DNA of 22,540 nt from CAYLHX01 sp964383675 (GTDB lineage Bacteria; Patescibacteriota; Gracilibacteria; UBA1369; LOWO2-01-FULL-3), in the NCBI GenBank assembly GCA_964383675.1, contig CAYLHX010000023.1, positions 1 through 22,540 on the forward strand, given 5' to 3'. Of this stretch, positions 14,342-21,959 are shown one piece after another. The position numbers and the translations under genes were made by a program. Below the pieces are notes generated by a model. The model searched no databases and was not told the DNA's origin. It was given only the letters and a program-made list of their open reading frames with translations. The number at the start of each line of letters is the position of its first letter. Within the stretch, counting starts at the first letter, position 1.

Positions 14342-14586
14342 TGCAATTCTTCGTTTAAAATTTGTTCTTTCAGTTTTTCTCCACGATTGTAGCCACCAAA
14401 ACTACCATCGGATCTAACGACGCGATGACAGGGAATTTGCGGATTGTAGTTCTTGTTCAAAATGTTTCCCACAGCACGAGAGGCGTTTGGTGAGCCGGCT
14501 AAAGTTGCCACCTCTTTATAGGTGAGTACTTTGCCCTTAGGAATTTGAGCAACGACTGCCAGAACTTTTGCGGCAAAAGTGGTCAT
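14329..14586 (-). CDS. Minimal MGMT-family protein (O6-alkylguanine alkyltransferase C-terminal domain only)
   Basis: An 85-residue protein made only of the DNA-binding and active-site domain of the Ogt/MGMT family. FAAKVLAVVAQIPKGKVLTYKEVATLAG gives the helix-turn-helix, SPNASRAVGNIL has the arginine finger (Arg37), and PCHRVV carries the alkyl-acceptor Cys53, followed by GSFGGYNRG. The N-terminal domain of full enzymes (about 75-85 residues) is missing. Alkyltransferase-like proteins are also short but usually have Trp at the Cys position, so this one keeps the reactive residue. It may be a true suicide methyltransferase or a damage sensor for nucleotide excision repair. It is 5 bases after the dehydrogenase and overlaps nfo. 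Confidence 0.88.
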   Translation of the reverse strand: MTTFAAKVLAVVAQIPKGKVLTYKEVATLAGSPNASRAVGNILNKNYNPQIPCHRVVRSDGSFGGYNRGEKLKEQILNEELQCQT

Positions 14587-14591
14587 GGAAA

Positions 14592-15863
14592 TTAATCGTT
14601 ATCAACAAAAATGTTGTTTCCATGATGCCATTTTTTTAGAGCTTTGAAAAACGGTAAAATTGCCAGAGCGTATTTTAGGCTAACTAAACGTCTTAAATAC
14701 CAACACCAAGCTCCCTTAAAAATTGTTTCTTTAATTTTGAAGATTCCAAAACGTCCACCAATCGGTAATACCAAAAGCGCAGTGGCGGGATTGTAGGCTC
14801 TTAAAGGTTTACCTTTTACAAGTCTAGTGAGATTTTTTGCCAAAAAGTGCCCCTGTTCAAAGGCCAATTGTCCCAGCCAGGGAAGAGGGCGACCTGGATT
14901 TTTAGGATCTTCAATCCAGGCATTATCACCGGCTGCAAAAATTTCAGGGTATTTGGTGCTTTGTAGATGGTTATTAACTTCAAGCGCACCACGCTTTTCT
15001 GGATCACCTAGAAACTGCTGCACAACCGGGTTTATTTTTACTCCACCGGTCCAGATCAAGATGTTCGAATTAATTTGATTACTACTTTGATCGGGCAGTT
15101 TGAGGGTAATACTATTTACTTGTACCTCAGTAATGAGACTTCCCATTAATACTTTCACACCCAAGCTCTCCAGGCGTTCCTTCACAATTTTTACTCCCTT
15201 TTCATTTAACCCAACTAGAGTGCTACTGCCTTCAATCAGTTGAATATGAATCTTTTTCTCATCATATTGATATTTTTTGGAAAGCCTTTTTACAGCACCG
15301 ATAAGTTCGGCAGCCACTTCAACACCGGTAGCTCCACCACCACCAACATTAACGTAAATCTCTTTACTCTCTTTTTTCTCCCATAGCTCACGGAAATATT
15401 GATCGAGATGGCAATTGATTTTCAAGGCATCTCTAGTGGTTTTTAATTTCAGAGAATGCTCTTTGAGGCCGGGAATATTGAAATAGTTAGTAGTGCTGCC
15501 AAGTGCGACCACCAAATAATCGTAGCGCAGTTCGGTGCCATTTTTTAGCATTATTTTTTTCTCTTCAGGGTTGATATCAACTACCTCACTGCAAATAAAA
15601 TTAACCTTGCTCTTATCAACCAGATTTTTAATAGGGGTGGCAACCGTCTCCTGCAGACCGGTCAAACATTTTGCGCTAATATGTTCGTTAAAAGCGGTGG
15701 CTACTTCATAAAGATCGGCTTTAAAAACATGTAGATTGCTTTTGTCGATCAGTGTTATTCGGGCTTCTTTCTGTGACACTTTTCGTTGTAGTTTCTGCGC
15801 GACTCTCAGGCCAGCTATGCCGGCGCCCAGAATGATAATTTCCTGCGGTTTACTTTCTACCAT
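14592..15863 (-). CDS. ndh: Type II NADH dehydrogenase (single-subunit NADH:quinone oxidoreductase-like)
   Basis: A 423-residue FAD/NAD(P)-binding flavoprotein. The FAD Rossmann motif IIILGAGIAGLRVAQKL begins at 9; the NADH motif VNVGGGGATGVEVAAEL is near 171-187; ALGSTTNYFNIPG (120-132) and IFAAGDNAW (about 310-318) are the conserved NDH-2 segments. The C-terminal part (WYLRRLVSLKYALAILPFFKALKKW) looks like the amphipathic membrane-binding helix of NDH-2. It probably reoxidises NADH at the membrane without pumping protons; whether quinones or a terminal oxidase exist cannot be seen here. It overlaps xfp by 7 bases (ATGGTAG) and is followed by the MGMT-like gene. A sulfide or other quinone reductase is less likely, since no extra catalytic cysteines stand out. 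Confidence 0.88.
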   Translation of the reverse strand: MVESKPQEIIILGAGIAGLRVAQKLQRKVSQKEARITLIDKSNLHVFKADLYEVATAFNEHISAKCLTGLQETVATPIKNLVDKSKVNFICSEVVDINPEEKKIMLKNGTELRYDYLVVALGSTTNYFNIPGLKEHSLKLKTTRDALKINCHLDQYFRELWEKKESKEIYVNVGGGGATGVEVAAELIGAVKRLSKKYQYDEKKIHIQLIEGSSTLVGLNEKGVKIVKERLESLGVKVLMGSLITEVQVNSITLKLPDQSSNQINSNILIWTGGVKINPVVQQFLGDPEKRGALEVNNHLQSTKYPEIFAAGDNAWIEDPKNPGRPLPWLGQLAFEQGHFLAKNLTRLVKGKPLRAYNPATALLVLPIGGRFGIFKIKETIFKGAWCWYLRRLVSLKYALAILPFFKALKKWHHGNNIFVDND

Positions 15864-18229
15864 TTGATTGATTTTACCTCTTCCGGATCGTCACCATATT
15901 TTTCAATGTAAGCTCTGTGAGATGCAATTTTGTCGTTAAGCATTTTGATGATTTTATCTTTTTTCTTGGCAACGATCTTATTGCGTTTTGCTCCCTGTTC
16001 GACCAAATCCATGACTACGTGGTAACAGCTCACTCCGTTGGAAACTTTAAGATCAAATGGTGTGGTGGTTGACCCCTCCTCTTTATAACCGTGTAAAGTA
16101 AACCGATCAGAGTCCGTGTGTGGCCAAAGGACCTGCTCGAGGTCATTCACATAGCCGTGATAATTGAACACAACCGGTCGATCCGTTGTGAAGTATTTAT
16201 TGAATCCGGCCTCTGTTAAGCAGCTGCCTTCATGATTTATCGAACAGAAATCACCCAAGCCAATGGCCGTTAATTCGGAAACATTCACGTAGCGTATTTT
16301 TAATTCCGGGATCAATTCTTTACACATTCTTACAGCATAAAGAGCCTCCTCAGTAATATAGTCACCGGCTGAGGCCAATACTACATCGGGATCTTTTGAT
16401 CCTTCCTTGCCCCCAACCCACTCCCAAATTCCAAGTCCGACTTTGGATTGTTCCCGCGCCTCCTTGACTGATAGCCACTGTGGAAGTTCGCGTTTGCCGG
16501 CAACTATCACTGAAATTGAGTCTGGCCTGCTGAAAGTTTCTTCCAGGGCAACCAGGAAACTGTTGGCATCGGCGGGATAATAGATCTGACAGAACTGTCC
16601 ATGTTTTTGCAGAAGGTTGCTGACGAAACTGGGATTTTGATGTGAAAAACCATTATGGTCCTGACGCCAGCCCAAGCTTGATAAAAGGTAAACGGCTCCG
16701 GGAATTGGCTTTCTCCATTTAACTCTGAAGGCTTGTTTTAGGAACTTGGCATATTGATCCAACATGCTGGTAATGATAGTGGCAAAGGCCTCGTAGCTGA
16801 CAAAAATCCCATGACGTCCGGTAAGCAGATAGCCCTGATACCAACCTTGCAGAGTGTGTTCACTTAACATTTCCATGGCTCTTCCATCCGGATGTATATC
16901 TTCATCGGTTGATTTTACCGGCCACATGTAAGCTCTTTGGGTGGTCTCAAAAATTGCGCCAAGCTTATTGGATTCAATCTCATCCGGGCAAAGCAGACGG
17001 AAAGTTTTTAAATTGTTTTTAATAACATCGCGTAAATATTTAGCTCCTGTCCCCATGCTACCGGCATAATTTTCACCACGATTTTTTACTTTGATCTCAT
17101 ATTTCTTGAGATCGGGCAGCTTTAATTTTTTGTAAAAATTACCGCCGATGGCGTGCTTATTCATACCGATGCGATATTTGCCTTTAGGCACAAATTGCAT
17201 GACTTCTTTGGTTGGTCTTCCTTTGCGATCGATCAATTCGCTAACCTTGTAGTCACTCAGCCAGCCGCGTACCGCATCGAGAGCGTCGGGATCGTTTGAA
17301 GGGTGGTCGATTGGAATGCCGTGGGAATGAAACGATCCTTCCACCAAATGTCCGTGATAATCATGAATACCTTTCCAGCCTTTTGGAGTGCGAAGCAGAA
17401 TCACCGGCCACTTGGGTTTTAGAATAGGTGTTTTACTGCTACGGGCTTTTTTCTGAATGGCTCGAATCATTTGGTAGGCTTTTTCCGTAGCCTCGATCAT
17501 TTTCTTCTCCACATTCGGTTCCTTAACAATTAACGGTTCGTAACCGTATCCTTTGAAGAGTAGTGTTAGCTCTTTATCGTCCATAGTTCCATAGAGCGTG
17601 GGGTTGCAGATTTTATAACCGTTGATATGAACGATTGGTAAAACTGCGCCCGAGGTTTTAGGATTTAACCATTTATTACTGTGCCAAGCGGCAGCTATTG
17701 GACCGGTTTCAGCTTCTCCGTCACCCACCACTACGGCGGAAATTAAGTCGGGATTATCCATAACTGATCCGAAAGCGGTTGATAAGCTGTACCCAAGTTC
17801 TCCACCTTCCAAAATCGATCCCGGAACAGTTGGTGTAACGTGACTTGGAAAAGGTGTGTGAGGCCAACTGAAATCTTTGATAATCTGCCCACTACCTTTT
17901 TCATCTACTGTGTACTGAGGATAAAACTCTTTTAGAGTTTCTTCGGCAAAAAGATTGGCCAAAATCGCCGGAGCACCGTGTCCGGGTCCGGTAATCAAAA
18001 GCATGTTACATTTGTGCTTGTAAACCAGGTAATTTAAATTGGCATAGATGAAATTCAGTCCCGGTACCGTTCCCCAGTGCCCTAAAATTCTGGCTTTGAA
18101 GTGTTCGGGGCGAAGTTCCTCTTTGAGGAAAAAATTGTCTTTTAAATAAAGTTGGGCGGCACCCAAATAATCAACATAGCGGAGATATTTTTTCATCCAC
18201 TGAACTGCTTTTGCATCAGTTTTTGCCAT
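15857..18229 (-). CDS. xfp: Xylulose-5-phosphate/fructose-6-phosphate phosphoketolase
   Basis: A 790-residue thiamine diphosphate enzyme that splits xylulose-5-P or fructose-6-P with phosphate to acetyl phosphate and a shorter sugar phosphate. Diagnostic motifs: GHWGTVPGLNF (50-60), GPGHGAPA (81-88), SHVTPTVPGSILEGGELGYS (129-148), cofactor motif VVGDGEAETGPIAAAWHSNKW (167-187), and in the second half HGIFVSYEAF, SSLGWRQDHNGFSHQNPS and ALEETFSRPDSISVIVAGK. The length is that of the full family. The acetyl phosphate could be turned into ATP by acetate kinase, which is not in the window. It is the first gene of the run ending at msrB and has a TATAAT upstream. Confidence 0.97.
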   Translation of the reverse strand: MAKTDAKAVQWMKKYLRYVDYLGAAQLYLKDNFFLKEELRPEHFKARILGHWGTVPGLNFIYANLNYLVYKHKCNMLLITGPGHGAPAILANLFAEETLKEFYPQYTVDEKGSGQIIKDFSWPHTPFPSHVTPTVPGSILEGGELGYSLSTAFGSVMDNPDLISAVVVGDGEAETGPIAAAWHSNKWLNPKTSGAVLPIVHINGYKICNPTLYGTMDDKELTLLFKGYGYEPLIVKEPNVEKKMIEATEKAYQMIRAIQKKARSSKTPILKPKWPVILLRTPKGWKGIHDYHGHLVEGSFHSHGIPIDHPSNDPDALDAVRGWLSDYKVSELIDRKGRPTKEVMQFVPKGKYRIGMNKHAIGGNFYKKLKLPDLKKYEIKVKNRGENYAGSMGTGAKYLRDVIKNNLKTFRLLCPDEIESNKLGAIFETTQRAYMWPVKSTDEDIHPDGRAMEMLSEHTLQGWYQGYLLTGRHGIFVSYEAFATIITSMLDQYAKFLKQAFRVKWRKPIPGAVYLLSSLGWRQDHNGFSHQNPSFVSNLLQKHGQFCQIYYPADANSFLVALEETFSRPDSISVIVAGKRELPQWLSVKEAREQSKVGLGIWEWVGGKEGSKDPDVVLASAGDYITEEALYAVRMCKELIPELKIRYVNVSELTAIGLGDFCSINHEGSCLTEAGFNKYFTTDRPVVFNYHGYVNDLEQVLWPHTDSDRFTLHGYKEEGSTTTPFDLKVSNGVSCYHVVMDLVEQGAKRNKIVAKKKDKIIKMLNDKIASHRAYIEKYGDDPEEVKSIKW

Positions 18230-18263
18230 AGGAGTAAGGAATTAGGAGTTATTTTCAAGTTAT

Positions 18264-18292
18264 ATTATACCATAACCCGAAAAACTTTTTAA
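18264..18292 (-). promoter_or_regulatory. Probable promoter of the xfp gene run
   Basis: On the minus strand TTAAAA (18287-18292, weak), a 17-base spacer and a perfect TATAAT (18264-18269), with a leader of about 28 bases before xfp. The -35 box overlaps the stop of the upstream VOC gene. No ribosome binding site is seen. Confidence 0.55.
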
Positions 18293-19575
18293 TCACAAAC
18301 TCCCGCTTCCTTAAGTTTTTCATCCTCGCCGGCCGCTTGCGTTAAATAAGCTACATTGGTCTTGGTGAAAAATCCGCCAAAGCCCTGACAGCGCTGTACG
18401 TATTCTGTAATAAGAAGAGAGTATGGTGAAGACTTGGAAAAAATTTGTTTGAGATCAGGGAAATCTTTACATTCACCGATGATTTGCGCCAAGAAGGGAA
18501 TGTTTTCGGACATTAATTTTTGTACCACATAGTCGATATTTTTGGTTCCGTCTTCTCTCTCTCCATCGTTTACTTCGTAGGCGATATGATGCATACGTTT
18601 GCCGAAATTGCGCACAAAATCTTCGGTGGGAGAGGGTAGGCCGTCGATGCTTTTAACGTAAAACGGCGTATTGTTGGCGGTGAATACCTTGGCCGGTGAT
18701 TTTAGTTCGTAGTCGATATCCGGATTGCGACAGATATTGGTGGAGGAATTCATGTCATCAATATTGTAGGCTCCCCAGAAGTAATAGTTGGTCATACAAA
18801 GCAGCTCCAGAATTGCATCCTCGCGCTCGCCGCATAAAACTCTGGTGGCAAGGTGATCGATTCCAACCACCAACTTATCCAAGCCGAATTTGTGATGAAC
18901 TTCATCGGCTTTATCGAGCTGTTCTTGATCTTCCACCGTTAGGGTGAAAGATTCGCCCAGCTGCAGTTCGTCAAAATCTATGAGCTTTTTTTCGGTGTAA
19001 CCGATAACATTGTTGGTGAAGTAAGAAATTTGAGAAATTTTGAAATTTGAATTGGCCAAAAATTGGTTATGCAGTTTTTCCGGATTTCGTAGACGGAATT
19101 CCTGGGAGGCAAAAATCTTAGCTAACTCTTTCGTATCATTACAGTGAAAAATTTCCCCAATATAACGAGCATTTACTTTTTCTTTGGCGCGCGGATAAAG
19201 AGTGTCAATGCAGGAGAAGTCGTCGTGATAGTTTTCTTCCAACGGTTCCAGTACGATTACAGAAGGATAATCCGCCTGAACCTGCAACACAAAAACCCGA
19301 TGTGAACCTGTGAGATAGCCCTTTTTAAAGCGATAAGGTGTCATTAGGTAAAGCTCCATCAGATACTTGATGGCCTCACCTTTTTCGACCTGAATTACTA
19401 CGCCGCGAATACCGGTAATGAGGTCATCCATGCCGCTGGCTTCGCGGCGATCGTATATTTTATATAAATACTCTTCAAAAAAGTCGGAGTTTTTTTTGTC
19501 TCCCGTTCTTTCAAATTTTTCGGCTTTTTTTGTCATATTTCGAAATTTAAGCAATGCGTAGTTTAGTTTTAACAT
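18289..19575 (-). CDS. Two-domain VOC protein resembling 4-hydroxyphenylpyruvate dioxygenase
   Basis: A 428-residue protein with two glyoxalase-fold halves (about 50-195 and 235-415). The second half has the iron-triad pattern of 4-hydroxyphenylpyruvate dioxygenase: His241 in GIDHLATRV, His330 in MHHIAYEVND and Glu391 in LLITEYVQRCQGFGGFF, the last being close to the known 'FEIIQR...GFG' ending. The PFYVKSIDGLPS segment and the following helix also fit. Overall identity appears low, so the substrate may differ and another alpha-keto acid is possible. No tyrosine breakdown gene is near. ATG at 19536 (MTKKAEKFERTG) is an alternative start. There is a 59-base gap to xfp. Confidence 0.6.
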   Translation of the reverse strand: MLKLNYALLKFRNMTKKAEKFERTGDKKNSDFFEEYLYKIYDRREASGMDDLITGIRGVVIQVEKGEAIKYLMELYLMTPYRFKKGYLTGSHRVFVLQVQADYPSVIVLEPLEENYHDDFSCIDTLYPRAKEKVNARYIGEIFHCNDTKELAKIFASQEFRLRNPEKLHNQFLANSNFKISQISYFTNNVIGYTEKKLIDFDELQLGESFTLTVEDQEQLDKADEVHHKFGLDKLVVGIDHLATRVLCGEREDAILELLCMTNYYFWGAYNIDDMNSSTNICRNPDIDYELKSPAKVFTANNTPFYVKSIDGLPSPTEDFVRNFGKRMHHIAYEVNDGEREDGTKNIDYVVQKLMSENIPFLAQIIGECKDFPDLKQIFSKSSPYSLLITEYVQRCQGFGGFFTKTNVAYLTQAAGEDEKLKEAGVCD

Positions 19576-19593
19576 TCCACCGGGGAAAATAAA

Positions 19594-19620
19594 ATTATAA
19601 ATTTGCCAAACTTTGCAAAT
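19594..19620. promoter_or_regulatory. -10 box and inverted repeat in the VOC/DJ-1 divergent region
   Basis: On the minus strand TATAAT (19594-19599) lies 18 bases before the longer VOC start. Directly next to it is a perfect inverted repeat ATTTGC-N8-GCAAAT (19601-19620), which covers the place of the -35 spacer of this promoter and lies just upstream of the -35 box of the divergent DJ-1 gene. It could be a shared operator. Confidence 0.4.
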
Positions 19621-19628
19621 TGGTCTTT

Positions 19629-19656
19629 TTGGTGTAGTACTGGAAGAGAATAGAAC
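19629..19656 (+). promoter_or_regulatory. Probable promoter of the DJ-1/PfpI gene
   Basis: TTGGTG (19629-19634), a 16-base spacer and TAGAAC (19651-19656). The ATG at 19672 would follow a leader of about nine bases, too short for a normal ribosome binding site. Confidence 0.5.
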
Positions 19657-19671
19657 TTAACCGAAGTCTAG

Positions 19672-20175
19672 ATGAAAAAAGCTTTAATCTTATTGGACTC
19701 GGAATATCAGGATTCCGAAGTTATTTATCCATATTATCGCTTAATTGAAGCGGATTTTGAGACAGTTTTGGTCGCGGAAAAAGCCGGCGAGGTTTATAAG
19801 GGGAAGTACGGTTACAGTTTTGTGGCCGATCTGGCTGTAGCGGATGTTGCCGTGGATGAATATGCCGTTGTGGTAATACCGGGCGGCAACGCCCCTGATA
19901 AGATGAGGACTAAACCTGCCTTGGTGCAGCTTGTAAGGGAGGCTTTTGAAAAAGGAAAGATCGTGGCGGCAGTTTGTCATGGGCCACAACTTTTGATCGA
20001 GGCCGATGTGGTGAGAGGAAAAAAAGTTACTGCTTACACAGCGGTGAAAACCGATCTGATTAATGCCGGAGCAGAATTTGAAGACAGCGAGGTAGTGGTG
20101 GACGGCAATTTGATTACCTCCAGGAAGCCCGCCGATTTGCCGGCTTTCATGAAAGCTATCGTGGAGCGTGCATAG
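19672..20175 (+). CDS. DJ-1/PfpI family protein
   Basis: A 167-residue cytosolic protein of the class I glutamine amidotransferase-like fold. Conserved points: Glu16 in QDSEVIYP, VVVIPGGNAPDKMR (66-79), the nucleophile elbow AAVCHGPQLLIEA with Cys102 and His103, and the closing segment VVVDGNLITSRKPADLPAFM (about 141-160). This matches PfpI, YhbO and general stress protein 18, which are reported as proteases or as deglycases/glyoxalases; the exact activity in the family is debated. It is divergent from the VOC gene and 55 bases before dus, which has its own promoter. Confidence 0.93.
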   Translation: MKKALILLDSEYQDSEVIYPYYRLIEADFETVLVAEKAGEVYKGKYGYSFVADLAVADVAVDEYAVVVIPGGNAPDKMRTKPALVQLVREAFEKGKIVAAVCHGPQLLIEADVVRGKKVTAYTAVKTDLINAGAEFEDSEVVVDGNLITSRKPADLPAFMKAIVERA

Positions 20176-20179
20176 TTGC

Positions 20180-20208
20180 TTGATGACTTGCGGTTTTAAC
20201 GCTAGAAT
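20180..20208 (+). promoter_or_regulatory. Promoter of dus-trmB
   Basis: TTGATG (20180-20185), a 17-base spacer and TAGAAT (20203-20208), giving a leader of about 15 bases to the ATG at 20231. Confidence 0.65.
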
Positions 20209-20230
20209 TGTTTGCCGTTAAGTTTTGCTT

Positions 20231-21274
20231 ATGCTTTTTCGTGGATTTTGGGACAATTTGGAGAAGCCGATTATAGGTCTTTCACCGATGGATGGAGTAA
20301 CCGATGCCGCCTTCCGCTATATCGTTTGCAAACACGGTAAGCCCTCCGTTGTGATGACGGAATTTACCAATGTTGAGGGCCTGGCACGTGGAGCCGATAA
20401 AATGTTGGTGGCTTTTTTGTATAATGAAATCGAGCGTCCGGTAGTGGCGCAAATTTATGGGGTGGAGGTTGAATCATATTATAAGTGCACAGTAATGCTC
20501 TGCGCTTTGGGTTTTGATGGAATTGATATAAATATGGGCTGTCCCGCAAACAATGTGGCTAAACGTGGATCCGGGGCGGGGCTTATTCGCACACCGGAGC
20601 TGGCCAAAGAATTAATAAGAATTACCAAGAAGGCCGTTGTTGATTGGCATAACGGAATCTCCCTCGAGGAGGCCGGCGTGCATCCGGATGTGATAGCCAG
20701 AATGCGAACAATGTTGCCGGAAGGCAAATCATTGGAGGAGATGCCGCGAAACATGATTCCGGTTTCCGTAAAAACCCGTATCGGTTACGATGAAGTTGTT
20801 GCAGAAGAGTGGACAAAAACGCTACTTGAAGAGTTGCCGGCAAATATCACTATGCATGGTCGTACTTTAAAGCAAATGTATATGGGAAAAGCCGACTGGG
20901 AGGCTATAGCGCGAGCGGCTAAAGTCTGTGGAGGCAGTGGCGTGAGCTTTCTGGGCAATGGCGACGTGGAGTCTTTGGAGGATGCGCAAAATAAGATTGA
21001 AGAGTACGGTGTGGATGGTGTTCTGGTGGGTCGAGCTACTTTTGGTAATCCCTGGTTTTTTAGTGGAAAAGAGCCTACTCAGGAGGAGCGTTTGACTGTG
21101 GCACGCGAACACAATGAATATTTTCATGAATTGAATCATCTGCATTTTCACAATATCAAGAAACACTTGAGTTGGTATTGCAAAGGCTTTGATGGCGCAA
21201 AAGAACTACGCAGGCAACTAATGGCCACCAACTCTTTTGAAGAGGCTGATGAAGTTTTAAGAACCAATCTTTAA
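20231..21274 (+). CDS. dus: tRNA-dihydrouridine synthase
   Basis: A 347-residue FMN TIM-barrel enzyme that reduces uridines in tRNA to dihydrouridine. Visible: GLSPMDGVTDAAFR (16-29) at the FMN site, the catalytic Cys104 in DINMGCPANNVAKRGSGAGL, VSVKTRIGY, ITMHGRTLKQMYMGKADW, LGNGDV and GVLVGRATFGNPWFF, followed by the short helical C-terminal domain. About 35 residues between the KRGSGAGL helix and VSVKTRIG (ISLEEAGVHPDVIARMRTMLPEG region) look longer than usual. ATG at 20231 is chosen over TTG at 20225 because it leads directly into the fold. One base separates it from trmB, so the pair is a tRNA modification operon. Confidence 0.94.
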   Translation: MLFRGFWDNLEKPIIGLSPMDGVTDAAFRYIVCKHGKPSVVMTEFTNVEGLARGADKMLVAFLYNEIERPVVAQIYGVEVESYYKCTVMLCALGFDGIDINMGCPANNVAKRGSGAGLIRTPELAKELIRITKKAVVDWHNGISLEEAGVHPDVIARMRTMLPEGKSLEEMPRNMIPVSVKTRIGYDEVVAEEWTKTLLEELPANITMHGRTLKQMYMGKADWEAIARAAKVCGGSGVSFLGNGDVESLEDAQNKIEEYGVDGVLVGRATFGNPWFFSGKEPTQEERLTVAREHNEYFHELNHLHFHNIKKHLSWYCKGFDGAKELRRQLMATNSFEEADEVLRTNL

Positions 21275-21275
21275 A

Positions 21276-21959
21276 ATGCCTCGAAAAAAGCAAAAACATA
21301 TTGATGCGGTTGAAGATCTGGAAAATGTTTTTGGCCGTGAAAGCAAAATGGAGAGTTTGTGGCAGAAAAAATACTTTAAAAACCAGGCACCGATTGTATT
21401 GGAATTGGCTTGCGGCCACGGCCATTACACTTTGGGGCTGGCACAAAATTTTCCGGAAAAAAACTTTATCGGCGTAGACAGAAAAGGGGACCGTATCTGG
21501 AAGGGGGCAAGCAAAGCCGGCGAGCAAAAATTGAAAAATGTGGCTTTTCTTCGCTGCTTAATTGAAGATCTGGATGAGTATTTCGCTGAAAACGAAGTTT
21601 ATGAAATATGGATTACATTTCCCGACCCTTTTCCCAAGCCAAGCAAGGCCAATAAAAGACTAACTTCACCGAAATTTTTGGACATTTACCGCAAGATTTT
21701 AAAACCCGGCGGCAAGATTCATCTAAAGACAGATGATGCCCAGCTTTTTTATTATTCTTTAGAAGTTGCCGAGGCGACTAAGTGTTTAATTGAAGAGAAA
21801 AATGTAGATCTGCATGGTCAGGATCGATTAAACGATGCCGGCAGTAAAAAAACCGACGAAGGATTCGACCCTTTAAGAGGAATTCGCACCTATTATGAAG
21901 ATAAGTTTATGAAAGAAGGAAAGAATATTTTTTACCTGCGGTTCAGTTTTAGGGGGTGA
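21276..21959 (+). CDS. trmB: tRNA (guanine-N7-)-methyltransferase TrmB
   Basis: A 227-residue SAM-dependent enzyme that methylates G46 in the tRNA variable loop. SAM motif VLELACGHGHYTLGLA (41-56), acidic ligand GVDRKGDRIWKGA (66-78), the TrmB signature WITFPDPFPKPSKANKRLTSP (about 112-132) and the C-terminal THLKTDD-like segment IHLKTDD are all present. The C-terminal part ends KNIFYLRFSF, also typical (FYLRFSF). The start has no ribosome binding site, and coupling to dus by one base is likely. Its TGA stop touches the TGA of the convergent next gene. Confidence 0.95.
   Translation: MPRKKQKHIDAVEDLENVFGRESKMESLWQKKYFKNQAPIVLELACGHGHYTLGLAQNFPEKNFIGVDRKGDRIWKGASKAGEQKLKNVAFLRCLIEDLDEYFAENEVYEIWITFPDPFPKPSKANKRLTSPKFLDIYRKILKPGGKIHLKTDDAQLFYYSLEVAEATKCLIEEKNVDLHGQDRLNDAGSKKTDEGFDPLRGIRTYYEDKFMKEGKNIFYLRFSFRG

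Noticed and set aside
20225..20230. TTG start for dus
   Set aside because: An ATG two codons later leads directly into the conserved fold; neither has a ribosome binding site.
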